A stretch of 64,000 nt of DNA, taken from the NCBI RefSeq assembly GCF_027172205.1, contig NC_070611.1:41040979-41104978 (forward strand), read 5' to 3'. The notes under the pieces are model-generated. The model ran no database searches and was not told where the DNA came from. It saw nothing but the letters and a program-made list of their open reading frames with translations. The DNA is from Podarcis raffonei. Lineage: Eukaryota > Chordata > Lepidosauria > Squamata > Lacertidae. The translations under genes were made by a program, and so were the position numbers. Positions 1 to 12,420 of this stretch are shown here, piece after piece. Positions within the stretch are counted from its first letter, which is position 1. Every line of letters begins with the position of its first letter.

Positions 1-427
1 TTCAGGAGGAATTTGAAAACCTCCCCATATACCCCGGCATCTGGTGGCCAAAGAATACTGTCCCTGTCAACCAGGGATCACTAGATGGAAGAATGTTTAA
101 CTGGAACTGATGTGAATGTTTTTAACTTTTATGCTTATTGTTATAATATATGCACTGTTCTACATTTAAAGTGATGAAAAGTTCACAGATGTCCTGAGTA
201 GGTATACATTAACCATCCAATACAACTCTCCCCACACCCCCTGGAGATTTATATTGCACGGCTCACTGCGTGTTTTTGCAATGGAAATTAAAACTGTCCT
301 CAGATATTTTGGCTGCTGTGAGTTTTGTTACTGTTTGTTCATATTGCTTTACTGGTTTTAACGTATACCACTCTGACCAACACTATTCCAAGCTAGTGCT
401 TAGTAGAACATTGTTTTTCCTCAGTGT

Positions 428-565
428 ATAGCAGAGATTGGGAACCTGTGGCCCTCCAGATGTTGGGACTACAACTCCTATCATCACAGATTATTGACCA
501 TGTTCACTGGGGCTGATGGGAGTGGGGAGTCCAATAACATATGGAAGGCCATAGGCTCTGCACCA
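428..565. mobile_element. Eroded hAT-like palindromic MITE
   Basis: This is a copy of the common squamate palindromic repeat: 'cctccagatgttgg...ctacaactcc' on the left and 'gggctgatgggag' on the right, folding back on each other, with 'gggaacctgtgg' as the outer end. Other copies here lie near 19500, 22240, 22735, 28615, 38755, 39990, 40525, 41450 and 51745. The superfamily is inferred from hAT-like ends. Confidence 0.6.
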
Positions 566-1252
566 TTCATGTATAGGAAGCAGTTTGCAATGAAGGATTT
601 CCTCTTTTTGTATACACATTCATTTATGGTCAACTTCCCCCTCCAGTCTCCCATTTATGATCTTCACTATTATACTTTCTGACCTTTCATAGAATCTCAG
701 TTTGTTGGTGTGTGCTCAGTGCAAAGAGTTCATGACTCAAGGGAGTAAGTGCATCACTTACTCCCACCAGTTCTACATGGGTAACCTAGAGAAGTTGAGA
801 AAATCTCCAGGGTACCTAAGCATCACATCAGTTATGTTCCATTGAGTTCCCATTTCCAAGGCAACAGATGTGTTTCTTTTGAGGAGAATAAAGATCTTAG
901 AGTGGGTAACATAATACCAGGGAAGTGGAGGGGGCAAACCCTTAGAAGAGATCTTAATCTCAGATGGATCAGCTGATCTACAACTGTCTCATACATGACT
1001 GGATAAGTATTAGTTTTTAATTAGTTTTTAATTTCTTCTCCTTTGGGAGAAGAAACTCCAGTTGGAAATAATTTATATAAATAAACATAGAAAAAGTGAG
1101 GGCATGGGGGTTGTTTTTTTTTTACGTATGAGCTGGTAGAGTTTATACAGAGGAAGACAAGCAAATGCTGTGTTTGCTTGTAGAAAGTCGCCCCATGCGA
1201 GTGCTGCATCTCATCATATACCTCTTTCAAGGTAGTGCCAGGATATGGTGAC

Positions 1253-1375
1253 GGTTGCCATACTTCTGGAATTTCCCGGACATATCTGGAATACTGCTGT
1301 CTCTTGCAGTGTCTAGGTGGACAACCAAAAAACAACTTTTCTGTCCGGATTTTCACTGTTTGAAATATGGCAACC
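1253..1375. mobile_element. Short MITE with ggttgccat inverted ends
   Basis: The left end 'ggttgccatacttc' and the right end 'gaaatatggcaacc' are inverted complements enclosing about 120 bp with 'tgtccgga' inner echoes. No coding capacity. The superfamily is not certain. Confidence 0.55.
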
Positions 1376-2959
1376 CTACCCTATGTGCCGACCAGGTTTA
1401 AACAAACCTACTTCTGTGGTGGAGCACAATAGAAGATTCCCATCAGAATCATTCCTATGTTCAGAACTGATTGCCATATTTATGGTTTTATAAATATAAT
1501 AAGTAAATGTGAATGTATCTCTCTAGTACATAAAGCTGTGGCAAAGTTTGAGCTGGAAAGCAGGAAGTTCTAAAACAAAAACAGCTAGATAACATCAGCC
1601 ATCTCATACTGAAGACACATTCACCTGGCTGCTAATTTCACTACAGCAAGCCTGGTCTGGTTTCACTGAGTCACACACAAATACAGAGTTGCCTATCCCA
1701 GCTAAATGTGCCAATCTGAGCCAATCTAAGCCAATCACCGTAGCTTGGTGTTACTTCCCTTACAATCATCACCCAATCCACTGGAAACGAAGGAGTGTTG
1801 ATTTTTACTCAATGAGTTGACAAATGCAATGTACTGAAATGGGAAAAGTAGGCCACAGAATTGACACACCTTCTAGGCAGTCAGTCTGACATATATCTGA
1901 TTCATGCATCACACATTTATTCAGTTGCCACAGCCAACTATTTCTAGGGGCATTTTGCACTCATTTACACATAACATAGTTTTGTCCTTTAACCAAGTCA
2001 ATACAGACAGCACACATTAAGTGGGTGATCAGGGACCACAGGCAGGTAATAAATCTAATTAATAATAATAAATAATAATAACAGTAGTACTAATAATGCT
2101 TCAGTGAAGGTCCATTCTAAGGGATTTTGTATTACCATTTAGGTAGAACACATCATCTTTCATTTCTATGATGTGGCAAAACGCATAAACCAGTCCAAAA
2201 CTCTGTCTTACCTACTGGCTGCAGATTGTTAAGTGACTCCATTGTCATTTGCAGATTTTCCCAGCCACCTACCTGGGAGAAAGTTTAAATGGCCCAACCG
2301 CATGACTGGGGGCTGCATGCACAGGCCTTTCCCAAAGAATTGTCATTGTGCCTGAACAGGATTCAATGGGAAAGCCTCACCTATGTAGGTGGGTTGTTTA
2401 AAAATATTGTCCCAGTCAGGGTAAGCGATGTGGTTCCCATAGGGCTGTGAAAACATCTAGAGAACATTTGACTTCTAGAACAAAGACTTGATCATTTCAT
2501 ATAGGGTAGACATGACTTCGTCGCCAGGCTGCTCAGTTTACAGTGACGGTTCCATTCATACAATAGCTGCTCCTAATTTAGAGCAAAATCAGATCAAAAG
2601 CTCATTAACTGGAAGACAAAGGAAATTTTGCTTAGCAGGGAAACAAATTAGATTTATTTTCTTTTGTATAGTTGATGGACTGTTTGCCTTACAAGAAGAG
2701 TAGGTGGTTGACTATGACATCAACCTAATGTCTGTTTCTAATTTAAAAACATGCCATGATTTGAGAGGCCCATCTATTTGCATATTTGCATAAAGCAGCA
2801 TAATTGCAGAACAGGTGTTGACTGATCACCAATGCAGTCTACAGCTTAGTAATCTTAGCATATTCACCCTATAACTGGAAAAGAATGATCATAAAGAGCA
2901 CATAATTGCTGCCTGGACACTATACTTTAAAAGCCCCTCTGTTCCCATTTGCAAGTTAC

Positions 2960-3215
2960 TACCTATGCGATCCTTATGTCGTACAAAGGGGCAGATGGCA
3001 AGATTCAAATATGAAGTGCCTTATGCTGAATCAAACCACTGGTCCATGAAGCTTGGCACTGTCTACTCGACACCAACTGGTAGCCAGCCTCCAAAGTTTC
3101 AGACGGAAATCCTTCCCAGCCCTATCTGCAGACGCAAGGGATTGAACTTACAACCTTTGGCATGCAGACTACATGCTCTACCACTGAGCTACGTGCTAGT
3201 GGAATTTTATTCCAT
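2960..3215 (-). mobile_element. tRNA-derived SINE, minus orientation
   Basis: Read on the minus strand it starts with a tRNA-like head containing box A (tagctcagtggtagagca) and box B (aagttcaatccc). A body with 'cagatagggctgggaagga' and 'ctgattcagcataaggca' follows. This layout is a very common squamate SINE. It is diverged and shows no clear target duplication. Confidence 0.75.
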
Positions 3216-5454
3216 TCCTCTGGTGGGGTTCAAATGCCTGAAACCATGGTATGAAGTGAGTTTCTGATTCCAAAGGACAAACTTTATCAGAATCTTTTCG
3301 ACTTCCACATAGGGAGGATTTTTAGCATACATATTGACATGTGAAATGCCCACATTTCCTACAATACCAGGACTATGAAGACACCATGTGTACACAACCC
3401 ACACCCACACTCATTTCACCTAAGTGTGTGAACGAATGCAAAACAACATCTTTTAGAAAACAACTATTCTGAATCCTGACATTTTATGCCTTCAAATAGT
3501 TCTTATTAATCCTACACACGTCAATGGGACAAGGCACTTACTCCAATGTGTTTTCTTATCATAGCTGTAATGCAGTATGTCGGCTTTTTGAGGCTCTTTC
3601 AACTTGTGCAGATAAAAGTGAGCTGGTCCTTTCTAAAGTGGGTCAGACCTGAACAAGCAGTAAGCAAGGCAAAGGCATAATCTCAGTTGGAAAGAATTAT
3701 TTTCTTTGTGTTCATTAGGATGAAAGCAGCTTCTGTCCCATTTTGGACAATAGGACTTTCATAGTGGTAGGGAGATAATGGGAGAATTAACGACATTAGC
3801 CCAGAAATAGCATTCAGCAGTCCGCAAAGTGGCCTACAGTAATAACTATCTTTCACAATGTTCCTGTGAGGCAAATAAGTATGTACTATTAGACTGATAT
3901 AGAACCTGTTTGCTGATGAAGAAAACCTATCCAAGACCCATATTTTTAGTAGTAGCCTCTAATTTTGAGTACTGGGGATGAATTCACAAATAGCAAAAAC
4001 ATTCAGGAGGCTGCATTGCAGGCCTGTATTCATGGTTCTTAGCCTGTGGTTGTCAGAGTGGGAGGATAATCTCCCAAAGGAAGCAAAGGCTGATAGAAAA
4101 AAAGAAGCGGGATTCTTCCTACACTGTTCCACACTTTCCATTCCCCAGCTACCTTTTCCCATCTGATTAAAAGAAAAAACACAGATCTAGCCAAAAGCCT
4201 TCTACAATATATCATTAACAGCTGGATGAGCTGTGTCCACTCCAGTGATTTATTGCTATACAGAGAGAGCCCGCGAAGAAGCCACGAGCTCAGCGGTCTT
4301 GAAAACCTTGCTCTCTAAATCTAGATGTGCTCTGAGTGACTGTGGTTACCCACTAGTAATGGGAATGCCATCTGCAGTAGAAATGGTTAAAAGGAAGTTA
4401 CACCTCACATTCCAGGGTGATGTCCTGCCATAAAAAAAGACTCTTGGACTTAGTGAGTCCTGTCTAAATTAGACAAAATCCCATCCATTCCTTACTCTCT
4501 CTTTTTTTCATTGCAGTTCCTACACATTGTGCTACCACTGACTTTTTCTTTCATAACCTACCCTGGTAATCAGAACAGCAAATGTGGGAAACACAATATT
4601 GTGCACAGGTGAAAGGGATTCAGCTCATATGTAGGAATGGGAGAGACATACCATTCAGTCCACACTTTAAGATGAACCTAACTAATCCACACTTTCCAAA
4701 ACAATATGAGAACTGCGCAGCTCATCCTTCAAAATTTTCACTTCTTCAGATTTTGCAACGTGGTTTCTGATTTTTGCAATACAATTCAATGCAGCTGTGT
4801 ACAAAAATGCATACACTGAGGTAAAGTGTGCGCAAAATACATATATTAGTGAAAACAATATACAAAACACATTGTATCAGAGGAAACTGATTTGCAGTTT
4901 TTTGTATTTTAGACAGAATTGTATACAAATGTATATATTAGAGGAGATATTCATGAAAAAATGCAGGTGAATTTCCATCAGTGTGGAAATGTGGAAAACT
5001 GATCTTAAGGTTGGAAAAATGGGAAACTGAATGAATCAAAAACTGACAGATTCACCCATCACTATCCATAGCTGAAAGCTCCATATCAGTGAAAGGTATT
5101 CCAAGGAACATTGTATCACATTACTGAGGCTACTGCCTTCAAACACACACACATAGAAAAGTACAGGGAGAAAAGTTCTGTCCAAGACCTTTGCCTGCTC
5201 AGTTAATTTTGTCTTTGTAGGGAGTATTTTACATAGGGGGAAATGTGATCACCCATGCAGTCTGAAATGGTATACCATTCTACCACCTCTTTCTGATCAA
5301 AATAACCTAACTGATAATACAATAAGTTCCTATAAGATAATAAACTCCATGTTGTTAAATGAGATATTTTAATTATCCAAGAAATGAAAAGTGTAAGAAA
5401 ACATACTTTGTAGTATGATAAAATCCTGATTATTAATATCAACAATTATAGAAT

Positions 5455-5960
5455 CATAGAACTGTAGCGTTCGAAGCTACCACCGGGGGGGGTCAGCTAG
5501 TCCAACCCTTTGCAATGCAGGAATCCTGCCCGCAGCCATCCTTAAAAAGGTAAAGGTAAAGGAACCCCTGACCATTAGGTCCAGTTGTGACTGACTCTGG
5601 GGTTGCGGTGCTCATCTCGCTTTATTGGCCGAGGGAGCCAGCATACAGCTTCCGGGTCATGTGGCCAGCATGACTAAGCCACTTCTGGCGAACCAGAGCA
5701 GCGCACGGAAACGCCATTTACCTTCCCGCCGGAGTGGTACCCATTTATCTACTTGCACTGTGATGTGCTTTCGAACTGCTAGGTTGGCAGGAGCAGGGAC
5801 CGAGCAACAGGAGCTCACCCCGTCGCAGGGATTCGAACCGCTGACCTTCCGATCGGCAAATCCTAGGCTCTGTGGTTTAACCCACAGCGCCACCCACAGC
5901 AGCCATCCTTGGGTGGGCTCAAACCACCAACCTATGACCCACTGCACCACAGACACCAAT
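5455..5960 (-). mobile_element. tRNA SINE with CR1-like tail, split by a Sauria SINE
   Basis: The outer element begins at the CR1-like tail 'atagaatcatagaactgtag' and ends in a tRNA-like head near 5911-5960. A Sauria SINE interrupts it at 5544-5898. The same outer family occurs at 7683-7833 and, as tail fragments, at 11985-12055 and 22558-22645. Confidence 0.75.
5544..5898 (-). mobile_element. Sauria SINE (tRNA-derived, Bov-B-type tail), minus orientation
   Basis: This is a full-length copy. On the minus strand it has a tRNA head with box B GGTTCGAATCC, the conserved body (CCTAGCAGTTCGAAAGCAC) and the tail ending in repeated CTTTAC (GGTAAAGG on plus). A 12-bp target duplication gcagccatcctt flanks it at 5532-5543 and 5899-5910. 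It was presumably mobilised by Bov-B machinery, a known link for this family. Confidence 0.93.
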
Positions 5961-6699
5961 GCCCATATTGATATCATGTTTACAGTCGATGTTTGCAATT
6001 TGTTTTATTTGTATGTTAACTTTAACAGTGCATGACTCTTTCAAATGAAGAAGCGGTTTCTATGGCTGAAGCTTAAAACTAAATGTTATGCTTTCTTGCT
6101 TTCAAACCCTGTTCTCGAGCAAAAATATGTTCTCTCTGCATAGCTACAAGGCAAGAAGGAACAGGATTGTTTGCTCTGAAAAGACATTCAATATGCTTTC
6201 AAAAACATGTTAAGAATGTGCTCCATTTTATCAAGTCAGATGCCTGCAGGAATATCTTCTTAATATGGATTTCAAATTAAAATACCGTACTGCTATTGAA
6301 TGATGCAATCCATCCAACCCTGGTTCTGCAGAACTTCCATTCAGTTGAAGATTCATTTTCAAGAGACTGAAATGTGAAAAGCCATTCCTAAATATATACA
6401 GTTCTACAGGGGAAAACCCTGATGGATAGAGGACAAAAATGCACATTATAGAGAATATATCTGTTCACAGTTGATGAAAGGAACGTTGAAATGCTATTCC
6501 AAGTCCAGAGTCTTGCATGGCCATCAATAAATTTTAAAACCATATTACAAACAAATTTAATACTGAATTTCTGTCTTGCACCCATGTACTCTGACAGCAA
6601 GAGAGAAGCGCAAGAGCACTTCAAGCAAGACATGTGAATATCTGTCATTCTTCATATTCTAGTTTTTCAGGCTTCAAAGACTCTGTATGCATGCATTCA

Positions 6700-7200
6700 T
6701 CTATATCTCAGGGACTACCATACTAAAAGCAAAGCCTTCTCAGCAGTGTCCCTCTCTGTCTAAGGAATGCTTTCTCTAAAGAGGCCTACCTGCACCAGGA
6801 AAAACATCCTCCCATTTTAATTAACGTTATTATAGACTATTATTTACACTTTTGTCTCTATTTTTGTCATAGTTGGGTTGTTTCTAGCTTTTATTGAATA
6901 GTTTTAGCTTCATTGTGACTGGGTAATTTGATTGTGGCTGCTAACATTTATGTTCTGTACTGCTTTTGGGAGATTATATATATATGCTTGTTTTAAATTC
7001 CTTGTACACCACTCAGAGAACTAAATTATGGGAAGATTTATTGTTATTTTATTATTATTTATTAAATTTGTATACCTCACTTCACTAGAAGATCCCAGAG
7101 AGGTTTACAATAGAAAAACTACAAAATGAGAAAACAAAATACCCAACAAAAACAAACACAAACCAATAACCCCCCTTCCACAAACACGTTTTAAAATGTT
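6700..7200. mobile_element. Two LINE 3' ends (CR1/L2 clade), tail to tail
   Basis: About 6700-7030 resembles a plus-strand CR1/L2 3' UTR ending in 'caccactcagagaacta'. About 7035-7200 is a minus-strand L2-type 3' end beginning 'ttattaaatttgtatacc'. Both are old fragments without coding sequence. Confidence 0.5.
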
Positions 7201-7682
7201 ATTTTATAGGCCAGGCTTAGGGTTTCAACTCTGAATGACGTAGGCTTGGAACTGGTTAGCAGCGAGAAGGCAGAACAGAACTCCAAGTGAGCTGGAGATG
7301 ACAGGCTGGGTAAGAGACAGAGGATGGCTTTTTGCTGTCCTTTGAATCCAAGGAGGAGGCTTATGGAGCAGGCTGGACCCTCTTGGGATGTGAATGCTCT
7401 GAAATCCCTTCATTTAGGTTCAGGTTGTATATATGTGCAAATAAACCATATATAATAAAGACACCATAGTCTCTGCTGTGCCTTATTCCCAAAAGGAAAC
7501 AGGTCATGACTGAAACCCCTGGAATCTCACACTGCTCACGGGGATTGGGGTGATGTGTGACAATATATGTTTATGTTGCATCCTGCTCTGGAGTTGATTT
7601 TAATGAGTTGGTTCTAAATCACCTAAGAAAATAAATATTGTAAGCCAACTCAGGCATTACAGAATTAGAAATTACATGTATA

Positions 7683-7833
7683 GATCATAGACTCATAGAA
7701 CTGTAGAGTTGGAAGGGATCCTGAGGACCATCTAGTCCAACCCTTTGCAATACAGGAATATGCAGCCGTCTCATACGGGGATCGAACCTGCAGCCTTGGC
7801 ATCATCAGCACCACAGAAGATGTAAACAGAAAA
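7683..7833 (-). mobile_element. tRNA SINE with CR1-like tail
   Basis: On plus it runs 'catagaactgtagagttgga', 'catctagtccaaccctttgc', then the complement of a tRNA box B ('ggggatcgaacctgca') and 'ttggcatcatcagcaccaca'. It is cut within the tRNA head, so box A is missing. Confidence 0.75.
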
Positions 7834-7902
7834 GTAATTTGTGCATGAGATTCAACTTGGATGTGGATGAAAAGAAAATGTCGCATGCAGCCCTACATAA
7901 TA

Positions 7903-8144
7903 CAGTGGTACCTCGGGTTACATACGCTTCAGGTTACATACGCTTCATGTTACAGACTCCGCTAACCCAGAAATATTGCTTCAGGTTAAGAACTTTGCTT
8001 CAGGATGAGAACAGAAATCGTGCTCCGGTGGCACAGCAGCAGCAGGAGGCCCCATTAGCTAAAGTGGTGCTTCAGGTTAAGAACAGTTTCAGGTTAAGTA
8101 CAGACCTCCGGAACGAATTAAGTACTTAACCCGAGGTACAACTG
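7903..8144. mobile_element. Non-autonomous Tc1/mariner-like MITE with TA duplication
   Basis: This is a 242-bp element bounded by TA on both sides (7901-7902 and 8145-8146). Its terminal inverted repeats are CAGTGGTACCTCGGGTTA and TAACCCGAGGTACAACTG. The interior carries repeated 'ttcaggttaagaac' modules and forms further stems. There is no transposase. TA insertion and CAGTGG ends suggest the Tigger/pogo-type branch. Confidence 0.8.
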
Positions 8145-10654
8145 TATGCTAGTAGTACCTAAGGGAAGACAAACATTTCCTTTTGCAAACTGGTCCTTAG
8201 ATGTTTCATCTAAATTCGCAAGGTTTTAGTGCTTAAGAATCCATAGTCCCCATGGAACCTATTGCTCCACAAAGATGCAAAGTCACCAAAAGTATCCTTC
8301 ACATTGCTACCAGAAACAAAGTACCGCACATGCAAAAGCATAGCTTACCTCCCACCTTTATTATATTCTTTCCCACATTTTCTAATCCTATGAGGTCAAA
8401 CCACACGTCAATGTGGTGAGTATTCAGTACCCAGCAAAATCAAGGCCCTTAATGAGAAATTATGCACAATTTGCAATGGCACTGTTTCTTTCTGGCTTTC
8501 TTGCTGTTTTACATGTTCTTTCTTTACCTCAGGGAGAGGGAGAGAATAATTTGGAGAACTTCGAAAGCTCATTAATAACAGACTACAGTAATTGCTGCAC
8601 AATTTCATCTTAAGCTTTCATCTGAATATGCTATATGCTTATAGTAGTCATCCTGCTCTTGAAGTATAATTTAAAAATATGTATGCATTTCAGATACAAA
8701 TCAGTAGCGTGTTTTCCTTACATTTTAGTCACCATGCCAAGTGTCTCATACGAAAATGTTTATAAGGTCGTTTATCTTTTTCCATAACATGAGCACAAAC
8801 ATTTCATTTTAATCAAAAGATACAGATATTTGCACATGCTCACTTACCGTAGTTATGTAATTCAGGACACAGCAAGGCATGGGATATCCAGCCATCCTGT
8901 CTGATCAATGCAGTTATATTTTATAGACAATCACTTCATTTTAACATGTATCCATTTAACACCCCAAGGTCTCAAGAGATTATCAGGTCGTGGATTATCA
9001 GCACTTGGTGGAACTGAGGCTTGTAAACCACGAGAGTACTTTTTATGAGATAATATTCCTATTTGTAATTTGGTTTAGACTGTCTCTTCAAGTCTTTGTA
9101 TAAGGTAACATACAACTGGAGCATGAAAAGAAGTAAAACTGCTCTGGTGATCAATTCATAGGAATGCGTTTTCCCACTTCAGGCAAGCATGTATTAGTGA
9201 TTTGAGTATCCTCAATTATTTCAAGGTAATATACAAATGTGTTCTAAAGATTGCATGGTTCATATATGGATATGTGCTTTTGAACCTATGATAGAGGCCA
9301 CTAGATCTATAGGCCAAATATATATTTTAAAACATTAAATTAAATATTTAAATTGTACACACGCGCACACACACACACAAGGAACCTTAGAAATAACAAA
9401 AGACATTATCAAAAATCTTGTTTGGGATTTTTTTCATCCCACCCACAAAACCACACACTCCTTTGCATTAAAACAAAACAAAACGGCAGGTTAATAAAAC
9501 GCACAATTTGTTTACCAGAGACCAAAAGATCAAATTAATGATTCTGACAGAATTTGAGAAACCTCGGTGTTCTTAAGACATTGGACCACCATCATAATTT
9601 CTTAACTCCTTACCAGCAGATCTGCACAAGTCTTCTGCTTAAATTTCAAGCCTTCATCTGAATCCCCATCTGGGTCTGCCATTTAGTTGGTCAAAAAGAA
9701 TTATTTTAGGGTCCTGGGTTTGCCTTCACAAGGCAGCCTGCACACCAGCTTGTGCCATGACTTGTACTAGCACTAGTACCTACAACAAACAGCACAACGC
9801 GGCAGGTAATACCAGTTGAAACCTGTAACACAAAAACGAAGTCTGCTTTCCTAAGGAGGCAAAGTTCATGGATGGCATTTGCAGTTGATGGCCAGAGAGG
9901 CTGAGCTGCTGCAAGTGACTGCGATACCAATTAAATTCTAGTCAGTCATGTGACTTCCAAACAGTATGTAACTATGTAATACAAAGGTGTGGCAACCACT
10001 AGACCAGCCCTGAATCATGCTGATTATAGAACCAGGACGAACATAAAAGACTTGACTTAATAAAGAGGAGAACACATATAAGTAGACTGCTTCCTTTCTA
10101 CAATAAGGGCTGATTCAACTAGGCTTCTCAGAAAGTATTTACCTGTTCTTCTGGGGGTGCTCTTAAGCTTCCCAGGAAAATATATTATCTAGGTAAGAAG
10201 AGGTGGAACCACATTCGTTTGTTAAAATATACAAACAACCCCAGAGGACTTTGGCCATTACAGCACAGATAGCAATCTTAAAATAGCTCTGGCGGTGTGC
10301 CAGATTACCAATTTATAATCATCACCGAGCTTCTACATTTTCACATATTGTTCCAAACTCTTGTTCAGAGGTGAGGAACAAAATAAACCCCAGCCCCTGA
10401 CATTCATCTCTTTCTACCCCTCTTGCTCATGTAGGGGCAAACCTCCAGTGTCTACTTACACCAGGTTGCTCCACACTCTTTACATAAATTAAGGGGAAAG
10501 GTTTCTCACCCCTTTGCCCTCTTCTCCCCCTTAGCTCTCTTACAAAATAATATTATAATAATCAGCTTTTATCACCAGAAACTTCCTTGCATCTGCTGCT
10601 TGGAACAACAACAATATCAAAACAGAATTCACCCTCATGGTAGGCAAAACAAGG

Positions 10655-10657
10655 GCT

Positions 10658-10714
<57 letters not shown>

Positions 10715-11545
10715 TATTATGTATACCCCGCCCATCTGGCTGAGTTTCCCCAGCCACTCTGGGCGGCTCCCAATCAAGTGTTAAAAACAGTACAGCATTA
10801 AATATTAAAAACTTCCCTAAACAGGGCTGCCTTCAGATTTCTTTTAAAGATAGGATAGCTGCTTATTTCCTTCACATCTGAAGGAAGGGTGTTCCACAGG
10901 GTGGGCGCCACTACCGAGAAGGCCCCCTGTCTGGTTCCCTGTAACCTCACTTCTCACAATGAGGGAACCGCCAGAAGGCCCTTGGCGCTGGATCTCAGTG
11001 TCCGGGCTAAATGATGGGGGTGGAGACACTCCTTCAGGTATACTGGACCGAGGCTGTTTAGGGCTTTAAAGGTCAGCACCAACACTTTGAATTGTGCTCG
11101 GAAACGTACTGAAAGCCAATGCAGATCTCTCAGGACCGGTGTTATGTGGTCCCGGTGGCCACTCCCAGTCACCAGTCTAGCTGCCGCATTCTGGATTAAT
11201 TGCAGTTTCCGGATCACCTTCAAAAGTAGCCCCACATAGAGCGCATTGCAGTAGTCCAAGCGGGAGATAACTAGAGCATGCACCACTCTGGCGAGACAGT
11301 CTGTGGGCAGGTAGGATCTTAGCCTGCGTACCAGGTGGAGCTGGTAGACAGCCGCCCTGGACACAGAATTAATCTGCACCTCCATGGACAGCTGTGAGTC
11401 CAAAATGACTCCCAGGCTGCGCACCTAGTCCTTCAGGGGCACAGTTACTCCATTCAGGACCAGGGAATCCCCCACACCCACCCGCCCCCTGTCCCCCAAA
11501 AACAGTACTTCTGTCTTGTCAGGATTCAACCTCAATCTGTTCTAA
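10655..11545 (-). mobile_element. L2/CR1-clade LINE, 5'-truncated, minus orientation
   Basis: An (AAT)n tail (10657-10713) marks the 3' end. On the minus strand, 11424-10954 is open for 156 codons with the C-terminal LINE motif set: VHALVISRLDYCNALYVGL, KLQLIQNAAARLVTG and HITPVLRDLHWL. This is the region after the reverse transcriptase palm in L2/CR1-type ORF2. The open frame suggests a fairly young copy. The rest of ORF2 is missing. Confidence 0.88.
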
Positions 11546-12129
11546 TTCACTGCTCAATTTTGTGATGTACTGTACAACTCTAAATTCCTATCTGCCTGTA
11601 TACAAGAATGATTTGGGGAGCAGCACTATTCTTGTAGGTGTATGAGAATGGTCAAACATCTGGTAACACAGTTTCCTAGACATCACTAAGAGGTGTATGC
11701 ATGACTCTTCTGCAACATTAGCCTTCTAATTGCCAGACTGGTGCCTACACTTTGCTACACTAACAAACTGATACCTATTAGAAGCAGACATCATTCATCA
11801 CGGCTGCAGTGCTTCTTTCAACATGTTGGCACATTTGTTAGTAAGACAGGGTAGCAAATGGGTTGACCTTATGCCGTCTCATAGATTACAGAGAAAAGCA
11901 ATCAAAGGAAAAAAAAGTTGACAAGTGCAATTATGGCTCACAGAAACACTGGGCCAAATCAGCACACATACTGCATAGACAGACTCATAGCATCATATAA
12001 TTGTAGAGTTGGAAGAGATCCTGCGGGTCATCAAGTCTAACCCTCTCAATTAAAGGCATCCAACAAAGGCCTGTGCAGAGCTCATATGAGGCCCAGGAAG
12101 GGAGTCTTGTTAGCAAGAACAGGCCTTCT
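11546..12129. other. Intergap between LINE copies, with a SINE tail fragment
   Basis: Positions 11985-12055 match the CR1-like tail of the tRNA SINE family ('gtagagttggaagagatcct'). The remainder is unclassified. Confidence 0.55.
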
Positions 12130-12420
12130 CTACAGTGACTCCATCTGTGGAATGATCTCCCCAGGGAAGTTCGCCTGGTGCCTTCATTATACACCTTTAG
12201 GGGCCAATGCAAAAATGTTCCTTTTTAACCAGGCCTTTGGTTGATTTTATTGACACCCTATGCCTTTTTAAAATGTGTTTTTTTTTTCTTGGGGGGGGGC
12301 TATTGGGTTGTTTTTATTTTGATTATGTATTTTATGGTTTTATATTTTGATTTTATTCTGTGAACTGCCCTGAGGCCTCCAGGTATAGGGTGGTGTGTAA
12401 ATTCTAATGATGATGATGTT
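12130..12420 (+). mobile_element. L2-type LINE 3' end, plus orientation
   Basis: It runs from 'ctgtggaatgatctcccca' through 'ttaaccaggcctttgg' to 'aactgccctgaggcc' and a TGATGATG tail, which is the usual 3' UTR of squamate L2 LINEs. There is no intact reading frame. Confidence 0.75.

Larger units (their letters stand above)
1..5454. other. Probable TMCC3 intron 1, left part
   Basis: No exon was recognised. The region is AT-rich, with an hAT-like palindromic copy (about 428-565), a short MITE (about 1253-1375), AAT-rich repeats near 2060-2095, and a tRNA-derived SINE (about 2960-3215). A possible MITE spans about 4605-5065 and appears bounded by inverted 'gggtgaat'-type ends, but it is not firmly classed. 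Short reading frames here have no family features. Confidence 0.6.
5961..10654. other. Probable TMCC3 intron 1, second segment
   Basis: Apart from the LINE tails, SINE and MITE listed separately, this holds a (CA)n run (9355-9380) and AT-rich sequence. The stretches 8150-9340 and 9400-10650 contain no repeat I can name and no exon. Confidence 0.6.

Noticed and set aside
5625-6035. 136-codon frame, and similar frames at 20095-20322 and 28248-28502
   Set aside because: All are translations of Sauria SINE sequence, which is not protein-coding.
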